Shown here in pieces: positions 54,882-64,000 of a stretch of DNA of 64,000 nucleotides. Within the stretch, counting starts at the first letter, position 1. Each line of letters opens with the position of its first letter. The stretch comes from Adineta ricciae (Eukaryota; Rotifera; Eurotatoria; Adinetida; Adinetidae): the NCBI GenBank assembly GCA_905250025.1, contig CAJNOJ010000154.1, forward strand, positions 62,001 to 126,000. The letters are read 5' to 3'. A program made the position numbers and the translations under genes. The notes under the pieces are model-generated. The model worked only from the letters and a program-made list of their open reading frames with translations. It was not told the origin of the DNA and searched no databases.

Positions 54882-57800
54882 TTAAAATACTAAATTGAAT
54901 GGGGATGTACGATATATGTCGTAATCGCTAAAATTTTTCGAATTGCCAAAATGTTTTAAAGCTGCAAATTGAACTCGATATCGACCCGGATCAAGACGTT
55001 GTATTTCTCCAGTAAAATTATTAGCTGGATTCGGCTTTTGAACTAAACCATTCCATGACAACCTTACTAATTGTGTATAGCTATAAACTCCAATATTGGC
55101 AACATTTCTTGGCTGATTTACAGCGACATTCAGTATACCGCAACTAAAGAACAAAAAACAAACGATTATTCTTTCATTGCATCAAAATTGCAAAGGCAGC
55201 ACCCTAGTTCCGGATCGAATTGAACGTTGTCTTCAGATGGAATAACATTCGTGACGAGAATACGCGTCGGCCATGCTAAAACTATAGCGATTGCGAGTCC
55301 TTCAGTTGCATTCAAATTTGATATTCCAGTATTCGTCATGTACTGGCCTCTTGCATCTTGAATTCCAGTGATGATACCGGATGGCGCATTTCGCACAATG
55401 ATTCTTGCATTACCGTAATTACCAACAACACCAGCATCTGCGTGAAGATGTGCTCAATGAATTGATAATAATGAACTGAACCTTACATGTCAGATGAGCA
55501 ACTTCTCCGTTTACCAGATTTGTAGCAAGAATAAAACCTGAATAGATTGGAAGTAGGGTTGCATCTGTGCCAGCAGGAGCTCGAAATCGAAGAGTAATTT
55601 CACGTGATGCGCCAGATTGAAGTGCAAACTCAATTGGTTCAATGTCGACGTCCTATTTTCGTGAAATAAAACGTACGAGAATTCCTTACGTTACAAAACT
55701 TACAGCATAATGAGCTGAAAATAGCGGTGTAGGCAAAAGTTGATCATCACCTTTGCGCGCGCCTGTTGCCAAAGCCGCTCCGTCATGACTCATCCGGTAC
55801 ACCGCACTTTTGTTACCTATATTTGTAACATTGACTCTATGTGACGAGGCTATTCGCACTGTATCATTCAATGCAAGTTCACTCGGTGAAAAGATCGTAG
55901 TAGCAGTCAGAGCTTGGAAAGCATTTATTAACCCAGCTCCTTGCACAGCCGCTGTAGCAGCGAGAGGTGAATCACGGATTTTTACTATTTTAGCACTGGA
56001 TTGCATGATATTTTTGATTAGAGACATTTTAGGACGGCATATTCCACTCTCGGCATAACCATTTATTGTATATGGAGCAGGATTACCAATATGTGCCAGA
56101 AATAGAGCAAGAACACTTACGAAAAGAAACTTTCATAATAGAAATAATCGAAAACACATACCCGGCGACATAAGGAGCTGCCATACTTGTGCCACTCTTG
56201 ATTATATATGGCGTAGGATATTTCCTTTGTCGAGCGATAGCAGCCGATATTGTCGAGTAAACATCACCACCAATGCCGCTAAGTTGAGGTTTGAATAACA
56301 GATCACCAGTGAGTCCAAATGATGAAAACGAACTAGGTGTCACAGCAGTTTCCTATATATATCGAAGGTATAAATGAAGAACATACACTCTTATTCAGTT
56401 TACTTACCATGGGCGTCAGATCAAGTAGATTAGTAAATGTGTAAATAGCAGACGAATTGGCATTGACCGTAGAAACTATACGCAGACCATTTTGAAGACT
56501 AATAGCTCCATTAGGAATCTTATTGAAACCTTGGTAAAAAATGACTCGTAGAAGAGAAAAAGGAACCCGGAGTAATACCGCCAATAGCACTGATATTGTA
56601 GAAGAGACATCCTACTGCTCCAACATTTGCCGCGTTATTGCATCGGGTATAAGAATTGCATATATCTCTACCAGTGACAGCGAACAATATCACCATACCA
56701 GTAAGTGCCTTGTTTATAGGAGAACAACCGCCATCGCGATCTAAATACCGTTAAAAGAGTAAAATATCTTTGTGAGAATAATAACTGACTGTAGACATCA
56801 ATTGTGGCGCTGAAATTCGTTATCCAAGGGCCAAATGCTTGTCCAGCTATAGCCAAAATTTTATTACCGTCAGGGGCAATGATTACATGTTTTAATGTGT
56901 ACGTATTATCCACCGAACCAATAGCTAACCCTTCTGAGGAAATAGCAGGTTCACCACCGGTTTGCAAGCCGCCAGTTCCAGAGTTTCCCATAGCAATGGA
57001 AACATACACTGTATGTGATATGAACTACACGGTAGCTTTCGGATAAAATGTCTTTACCTCCCATATTGGATACACGTTGAACAGCTGTCATTTGAATTGT
57101 TTCTTCATACGAACTGGGCCCAACGATGGATAGATTTACTGAAAATATTACGATACCATTCAAATTTTTAGCTTTTGCATCTAACAATACTCACTTATAT
57201 CAGCTTTGTCATCATATGCACGGTACACTGCGGCAGCAAGCACATCTATTCATAAATTAGTAAACATATTGGCAGTTTGAACAGTATCGAATTAGTTAGA
57301 TATACCCGAACTCGTTGAACCAACAGCACATCCAAATATCCGGTCTTTTTTACGAATGGAAATTATAAACCTTCAGTAGGAAACTCTAATGATAACTTAC
57401 ATGCACCGATCACGACATTAGGAGCAACTCCGCTGAATGGCACGGAAGGATTGAAGAATGTATCATTAATTCCAGTGGTATTTGCAGCAATAATACCAGC
57501 AACGTGAGTCCCTGCATAAGGATTAGTAATAGAGAATGAAAAGTATATTTCCAATAGATACCATGCGATTCTGTACTACAATCATCCATAGGATTATCAT
57601 CAGGTACTATTATCTGATTAGCTCCGGTGAATAAGTCCCCAACTAGATCTAGATACTTAGTTTCATAGAAAAAAAAATACGACTCTTTTTGATCGTTTTA
57701 CTTACCATAACCGAATGCAACTTTGCAACCCAGTCCAAAACAGCCTCCAAGAGCTGGATGAGAGTAATCCACACCGGTATCAATGACAGCGACCTACGTA

Positions 57801-58634
57801 ATTAAAACAATTGGAATATAATATGAATATCTGTTTACTCTGACGCCTTCTCCGAAATTTTTGAAATTTTTATGAATTTTGTCAACACCTGTCAAATCGA
57901 AAGCATTAATCAAATAATTCTGCGTGTCAATTGATATATCCGAATATACAGCTTTGTCAAACGTATGTGGAGCAGGAATCAAATACACCGGCTGTATATC
58001 AATCGCATCTTCGATCAATTTTAACGCTTCGATTGGATCGTTTGTAGTTACCGAAAATGAAGCACCGTTAAATAAAGACGAGCGAATGACTGTTTGAATT
58101 TGAATTTCTGATTGAGAAATTTGATTGGATGATCTTAGAGAATGGGTAATCATTCGAAAATGTTTTTCAACATCGATGTCAGACAAATATTCGACCATAT
58201 AAGTGTTTTTCAATAGAATATGATCGCCAACTCTTTCGGGAGCCGACGGTAACATCAGTTTTTTATGTTGGATTTTTCTTTGTTCTGTTCCCAACGGCGT
58301 TTCTGGCTTGCATCTTGTAATAAACGACTGAGACTGAGGTTTCATCGGAGATTCAGTCGTTCCAGGTGAAGGTTCGACTACAATACTATATTTCAGTCAA
58401 TAGGATTATCATTTCAAATTTCGTACCGGTCAATTTCGATTTAGTTGCAAGTATAATTGCCAGGACGATGCACACAACTACCAAACCAACTATAACGGCG
58501 ATCAAAATAGCTATCAGCCACTTTATAGAACAACGTTTGTCTCTTGTTTGTATGAAAAATGAATAAGAATATCATATATAATTGTTCGTTTTACCTTTTT
58601 CCAGTGTATTTCTGTCTATGTATGTTATCACCAT
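54882..58634 (-). CDS. Membrane-anchored subtilisin-like serine protease, 17 exons
   Basis: Exons (minus): 58634-58595, 58540-58427, 58377-57839, 57793-57706, 57648-57562, 57511-57401, 57344-57306, 57245-57195, 57138-57058, 57008-56790, 56740-56579, 56529-56408, 56352-56162, 56115-55704, 55652-55487, 55437-55203, 55143-54882; introns 45-60 bp; 972 aa with all phases consistent. The signal anchor IKWLIAILIAVIVGLVVVCIVLAIIL (about 19-44) makes it type II. An I9-type prodomain (about 80-230) precedes the S8 catalytic domain: Asp236 in VAVIDTGVDYSHP, His289 in SHGTHVAG, Ser607 in SGTSMAAPYVAG. A PA-type insert (ALTGMVILFAVTGRD...NVGAVGCLFYN) lies near 455-510. Downstream are beta-sandwich, Fn3-like regions as in vpr-type subtilases. 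The complete triad suggests an active, autoprocessed ectoprotease. Confidence 0.85.
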
Positions 58635-59513
58635 CGTAAGGTATTCTATAAATCGTAGAGGATCTTGGATTCATCATCAAACGTGTAATTTGAAGGTTAT
58701 TTGTCATCATTTAATAAGAAGTTTAGCGAAACTTAATATTACATATAAGACGAGAAAACCAATCGTTGAAAATAAAGAATCAAAAAAAAGTTGACACACA
58801 GTAGTGCAAATCGCCGCACCAATGTATCACATTTCATGTGTATGACAGATTTCTTTACTCTGAAAATAAATCTAACTCAAATAAAGCAACACCAAAAGGA
58901 ATATGTCAATTATCGACGATGACGCATTTGCCGCATACATTCTATTTGTCATTGACAATTCTCTTGTCAATATGATTTTTTTACCTATAGGATGACAGAA
59001 TGATGACTTAGTGATAGGATGGGGAAATTAATAGATAAGAAGAGTTGTACGATTAACAGAATCGTGAAACAAGTCGAACGAAACTGTTCATTCCACTCAA
59101 TCCACATTTTCAATTGTCTGACTGAGACCTTTTGTCGTCGTAATTCAGCAACTATTCGAGTTGTATCTTTTTTTGAAGAACAAACGTGAAGTTCTGAGAT
59201 CAATGCAGCAAGTTGCCTTCTATCCTCTTTTGTATTAGATATTAATCATTCCAGGCCTTAAATGCTATTGAAAAGACTAACTGTGAAATTAGACTTGCAT
59301 GATTTACTTCTTGAAAGTTGAAGAAGACAAACTAGCTAACGCTCTTTTCTGAAAAGATATAGTTAGGTATCATTTCTCAACGGTTGATACTGTGTCATAG
59401 TTTGCATGTATGAACAGCTGAAGTTGTAAGATATTTGTTTTCCATACCTTTATTGACAATGACAAAGCTGTTCAGTAAAACATTCCCGTTGTGTATCACA
59501 CAACTGCTGCTGA
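58635..59513. other. Intergenic region
   Basis: About 880 bp. The minus frame at 58985-59203 ends in a hydrophobic stretch (FTILLIVQLFLSINFPIL), but it has no relatives I recognise and could be chance. Confidence 0.4.
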
Positions 59514-60206
59514 TCACAGACAAAGATGTTGTTTAATCGATTGTTTCAATGGATCAGTAAATTGAAACAGTGCGACCATCACACACGCCAAGGCAATGTC
59601 AATAAATATATATGCAATACGAAAATGATATTGTGGTGCACGATTCAAAAATGACATAAATATGAACAATGCATAAGGGAAATCGATAACGAATAGTATC
59701 ATCAAAAGTGTCACAGTACGACGAAACATCTTCAGTTCTCGTTGTGCACGTGTGATCCTGTTCACAGACGTTGTACGCTGATTCATTTCATGAACATAGT
59801 GAACTAATTTCCAATAGATTATAACTGTCATTACAACAGGAATGAAATAAACACAGAGTGCTGCCAATATAATTGAAACTGAGAGCTTGAGTGGTATTTG
59901 ACATATCTGATTGTCAGCGTTGTATACAATCTGACCAGTGAATACGAAGACCAGTGGAAATAACAGTGCATATGACCATGTGATACCAACGAAGAATAGT
60001 TGATTTCGTTTTCTTTGCCAGAACAGACGTGTTGGATAGACAACTGTGACATATCGATAGAATGCTTGTAGTAAAAATGAATAGTTAAGTACTGCACAAG
60101 TCACATATGTCAAGTAACCAGAAGATGTGCAAAGAAAATAATGATCGTGAATCTGTCTGAGATCGTTGTACAATGTAAATACACTGATGATAAGTAGATC
60201 GCTTGC
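59514..60206 (-). CDS. 7TM receptor, N-terminus cut at contig end (copy 2)
   Basis: The frame aligns with 41923-42807 from ASDLLII (end of TM2) to the C-terminus. TM1 and half of TM2 are lost because the contig stops at 60206. Substitutions are few and mostly conservative (IVYNADNQICQIPLKLSVSII, FPYALFIFM). The last residues differ: SIKQHLCL replaces SIRQRFHWHSEVVVRALN, because the two loci stop matching at AATCGATTGTTTCAATGG. The terminal 220 or so bases (59986-60206) look identical to copy 1. Confidence 0.8.
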   Translation of the reverse strand, partial: ASDLLIISVFTLYNDLRQIHDHYFLCTSSGYLTYVTCAVLNYSFLLQAFYRYVTVVYPTRLFWQRKRNQLFFVGITWSYALLFPLVFVFTGQIVYNADNQICQIPLKLSVSIILAALCVYFIPVVMTVIIYWKLVHYVHEMNQRTTSVNRITRAQRELKMFRRTVTLLMILFVIDFPYALFIFMSFLNRAPQYHFRIAYIFIDIALACVMVALFQFTDPLKQSIKQHLCL

Positions 60207-60207
60207 N
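60207..60207. other. Contig join (single N)
   Basis: Joins the truncated GPCR to the middle of the exchanger's third exon. The two sides do not overlap, and in copy 1 the order along the plus strand is exchanger then GPCR. Adjacency and gap size are unproven. Confidence 0.9.
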
Positions 60208-62998
60208 GGTTATCGATAACGTAAGCTTCTAGAAGTCCACCACTAACAAAATAAGTTCCGTTCGATAGATTATCTTGTGAGAATAGGGCATCGATACCGA
60301 CAATGTTACCCGATCGATAATAGATAGGCACCGAGTCGATATTGCATTCGACAATGCCGCGAACGATAAGATACGCTGTCGATACAGTTTTATCTTTTTT
60401 TAGAAGAACTTTGTTTGGTTGAAACCATCGGCGTTTGGTTCTAAGAATCCTTTCCCAACGTGCTTTTTCTTCACTTGGCAATGATTGGAACAGTGGCAAT
60501 AGGTTGAATGCATCTTCGATCGGTTGCGAAGTACCTTTAGGTATGGATACACGATAATATTCCAGTTTCAATGATTTCTTTTCGATTAATTCAGAAATAT
60601 GTGAATAAACAGTGTGACCAAGCATTCCAGTTTCATACAGTTGAGTGATCATTTTCGATTCATATTTCAGTAATATTTGCGCACAACGTTTCGTCATATG
60701 GATCTGCCAACAGAGTCCATAGGATTGCTGCAGATCAAGAAGAATGTAAGAGGCGGTCATGTGGTAGAAATGCGTTTCTTCACAAACTTTGTTCCAAATA
60801 TTTCTATCAATGTTTGCCAGTTCAGGAAATTCTTGCTGAATTTTATTCATACGAGTTCGTACTGAATGGAAAGCGAGAACTAGTTCGATTGTGAGAAAAA
60901 TATGATCGAAGAGAAGTTTGTTTGATTGATTTGTAATATAATCAACACAATCGAATCGTATGAGAGTTCTCAACCATTTCGACAATCGAAAATGTTCAAC
61001 AATCAGATCCCAATGAAGCTTTAATGAATGTTGATGTTTAGCTTTTTCAACTGATTTAATTAAGATATAGAGTGTGCGTCGACGGATCATTCCTCGATAC
61101 CATTGCTTTTCATAGTCGACTAAGAATGCTGTTAGGAAGCGATTGGTCAATTCGTCCCGGAAACGTACATTTTCTTTCTTCTCATCCCCAAGGAAACCGA
61201 ACAGTGGCAAGACGAGATGTTTAATCGTTGGATTCTTGTCTTCGGGCGCAACATTGATCGGAATATTATCGGTCTCACATATACTTGGAACTTGCTGTAA
61301 CTCAGTAGGGACGATCGAATGGTGTTGAACAGAAGTCAATAAAGAATTTGGATCGAAATCTGATAGGAGGGACAATCGTCGATGAACACTTGTTTGCCGT
61401 TCGGCATCCATCTCTTGAACTAATTTTTCCGGTAAATACTCATCGAGCATGTGCCAATCAACATCTGAAAACTGTTTTTCTTGTTTCATTCGATGCAGTT
61501 GATTTGCTGTCAATCGACGCATATGTTCAAGGGCTTGTAATAGAATGCGTTCACTTTCCGGCGTACCTAAATTTCAAAAATAAGTTTCTCTTTTCACCGT
61601 CAAATCTCTACTTACCATGATCTAAGCCAAGGGCTCGCACTAAGAATTTGCTGCTTGTTCCATTGATAATCAACGTGAGAAGAGATATCATGCAGATATG
61701 AAAGAGATAACGATGTCGCGTTTCCAAATCGATTCGCTCGTCAGAATCGACCATAAGAGCCAAAATAACCGACATGCTTCCTCGTAAACCACTCCAAACT
61801 AGAACCAGATGTTCTTTCCAGGAAAAACGTACACCACTCCAACGCATCAATGGATAGAAGATAACGACGGATAGCATGCGACCCAGATGGAGGACAATGT
61901 ACAATAGTATTGAATATCCGAAGTCGTATGCAACTATAGTTGCTTTTGTACCGATGAGTGAATGAGCTAAAATAATTCCGGTTATGATAAATATGAGAAT
62001 ATTGGCAAAATCGATGATAATCCTCCAAGTATTGCTCATTGAGATTTGAACGTGACTACTAATGCAATATTTGTTCTTGGCCATGAAAAGTCCCATGACT
62101 ACCAAGGCTAATACAGCTGAAACGCCGAGTTCAACATCTGCCACGTAAAAAACCAGATAAGCAAGGCCGAATGTCGAGATTATTTCCACTTCAAGTTCGT
62201 TATGAACTAGATTGAAGAAAATCACCGCAGCAATACCACAGACTATACCGAACAGCGGGCCTCCTACAAAAATTATATTGTTACATCAATATAAACTACA
62301 ATCAATATACTATACTGACCAATAGTAAACTTGGCAATATCGACGATTATTTTCTTAGCGCTGTCACTTCCACCGACAATTATGTCCCGAAATACCATAA
62401 ATATAACAAAGGCAGATCCGTCGTTTAATAGCGATTCAAGATCAATCAGTGCAGCCAATGATTTACTCGCCCCGGACTCATGTAATAATGCAACAACGGC
62501 GACAGGATCCGTTGCACTTAATATACTTCCAAACATTATACTGACTAACCATGACCATTGGTAAGAAAACACAAAGACGGCGAATGTGGAAACAACGGCT
62601 ATCGATATGAGTACACCGGGACCCGCGAGAAGTATTGCGGATACGATATGTGGTCGAATAACATGAAAACGACTGTTGAAAGCTGAATCAAATATGAGCA
62701 AAGGCAAGAAAATGTAGTAAATCAAGTGGGGATTGATATTTTTCAATTCGTTTTCGCCGAGTAGAAAATCATTGTTCATCACAGGAATATAAGACACGAT
62801 TATGCCAATTGTAAATCCGAATATAAGAACGATGACTGTAAATGGTGCAGGAAATTTGTTTTTTAATATTTGAGAAAGAATTAATTTGCATAAACATCCA
62901 GCTAAGACAGCAAACGATAAAAATAATATCACTGTCCCTGTCGCTCCGTGCTCTTTTCCGCCATGAGAGTCTTTTGTCGTATTTGCAATTACAGTCAT
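60208..62998 (-). CDS. Na+/H+ exchanger, 3'-truncated (copy 2)
   Basis: Exons 62998-62320 and 62263-61616 match copy 1 exactly in length (679 and 648 nt). The third exon runs from 61566 to the contig edge at 60208, losing about 170 C-terminal residues including the end of the cNMP-binding-like domain. The ion-site motif and Asn-Asp pair are unchanged. Exon 1 and 2 proteins differ at only a few positions (T for A at residue 7, I for V in SYIPVM, V for G in ATIVAYD). No inactivating change; the loss is due to the assembly gap. Confidence 0.85.
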
Positions 62999-64000
62999 CT
63001 AGAAAAGTCAACCCGTACTACTAATTTCCGCAGTTACTCTGTTCGATTTGAGTTCGGGTGAAAAAAATACGAACTCACTTAACGTGATTGTATGATTTGC
63101 AATCCGAGATATATTACAAGTTTTCTTTTTTTCTTCTGAATTTCTTATACATACATAAAAGAATTTCCTACACGCAGATGCAACTCATGTCAGCGACTTA
63201 TTTAAATAAAAAGCTCAAAATTAATTCAATGTCTTTCTTTAGAAGAAATGAAACTTACATATTTATGACAGTTAACAGAACTAGAGATTCTTCTCATGTG
63301 ATAAGCAATATAAAAATTATCAAGGCAGTGAATAGAGATACGGAGAATCAGCGAAAGAACGAGAAAAAAATGGCGACTGCTTATTTCGTTTGACTCTATC
63401 ATCTGTCAATGGCACTCTAAACTTCGCCTCATCTTGTTTTATACATCGCGTCTGGATGTACTTTTTCTGTTACATTAGAGTTCCTCCCCTATAAAAATTT
63501 CTTCGCTCTCGTGACTCATGACTATTTTGCGTCGTTCGCACTTTACTTTTTATTTGTCACTGCCGACTGTCAACACATAAATGCAATAAAATATACGCCC
63601 GAAGAAAAGTCACTTTTCATTCGAATACTGAGTTATTGATCGATGTACAACGTGCTTCATGAGTATGTTTCTAGTTTCTATTGCTTTTTTGGCCATTAGT
63701 AATAACAGCAACCTACGTTTCCTGTTCTTGAAAGGTTGATGATTCAATACCTTGTCAAAAAAATTAATTTATAAATGGGCGTGTTGTGCATGATAGTTCC
63801 GATTGATTCATATCTTTGACTAATTAGCAAACGATATGCTTGCACGTAAATATCCATTCTGTTGGTGCGCCTGAGCTCTTGATTTTTAGGTGAAAATATA
63901 ATCTGATTTTGGCGACACTGTACAAACGAGAGTTGTGGGGAACACAAGGATACTTCGCATGCTTATGTAAAAGAAATAGTCCAATAAAAGCAAAACAGAA
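62999..64000. other. Upstream region of exchanger copy 2
   Basis: About 1 kb aligning with 39654-40750; contains the putative exchanger promoter. Short frames at 63088-63393 and 63744-63947 are not preserved in copy 1. Confidence 0.5.

Larger units (their letters stand above)
60208..64000. repeat. Segmental copy of the exchanger locus
   Basis: Collinear with about 36870-40750: third exon, both introns, exons 2 and 1, and about 1 kb of upstream non-coding DNA. Identity is about 95 % in exons by eye, lower with indels upstream. Confidence 0.9.

Noticed and set aside
1..64000. tRNA genes, CRISPR arrays, telomeric repeats, spliced-leader genes
   Set aside because: A visual scan found no convincing box A/B pairs, spacer arrays, telomere-like tandem repeats or the known bdelloid spliced-leader sequence. 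A covariance-model search would be needed to be sure for tRNAs.

Overview
The window looks like nuclear DNA of a bdelloid rotifer (Adineta, Rotaria or a relative). This rests on family content and gene structure, not on a database search. Genes are compact, with canonical GT-AG introns mostly 45-60 bp long. The content fits: giant FG-GAP/VCBS repeat proteins, LicD-type transferases, a TPR-rich arginine ADP-ribosyltransferase, PBZ-like zinc-finger/HEAT proteins, several divergent 7TM receptors, and a decarboxylase that reads like a bacterial one. Long segments occur twice at roughly 95 % identity (judged by eye), as expected for bdelloid alleles or ohnologues.

The window is a scaffold of five contigs joined by single N bases at 1830, 12855, 22974 and 60207. 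Two joins are flanked by duplicated contig ends (226/225 bp and 177 bp). Collapsing either one restores an open reading frame, so those two duplications are assembly artefacts. The contigs starting at 12856 and 22975 begin at exactly the same base of the same gene. They are probably two haplotypes placed one after the other.

Layout. 1-6.4 kb: two paralogous HEAT-like genes, the second with four N-terminal PBZ-like (poly-ADP-ribose-binding) zinc fingers. 6.9-8.7 kb: an FAD monooxygenase (minus). 10.2-11.1 kb: a decayed GPCR. 11.5-22.7 kb (block B) and 22.98-32.95 kb (block C): two copies of a cassette holding a membrane-anchored FG-GAP protein, a head-to-head pair of LicD-like transferases, a 7-exon Thr-rich type I membrane protein, and about 1.4 kb of non-coding DNA. 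Block B ends in an LTR retrotransposon that block C lacks. 33-36.1 kb: a DUF3431-like type II membrane protein and a PLP-dependent decarboxylase. 36.3-39.7 kb: a Na+/H+ exchanger with a C-terminal cyclic-nucleotide-binding-like domain. 41.9 kb: a GPCR. 45-47.6 kb: the ADP-ribosyltransferase-TPR gene. 48.3-49.9 kb: a Cys-loop channel. 50.8 kb: a GPCR relic. 53.3-54.2 kb: a GPCR. 54.9-58.6 kb: a 17-exon membrane-anchored subtilisin. 59.5-60.2 kb: a truncated second copy of the 41.9-kb GPCR. 60.2-64 kb: a second copy of the exchanger and its upstream DNA.

Blocks B and C form a surface/secretory theme: two LicD-fold transferases, a mucin-like membrane protein and an adhesion-like FG-GAP protein. 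The ADP-ribosyltransferase and the PBZ-like proteins are a possible writer/reader pair, but only by family. Exon coordinates below were derived by hand from splice sites and checked for reading-frame continuity.
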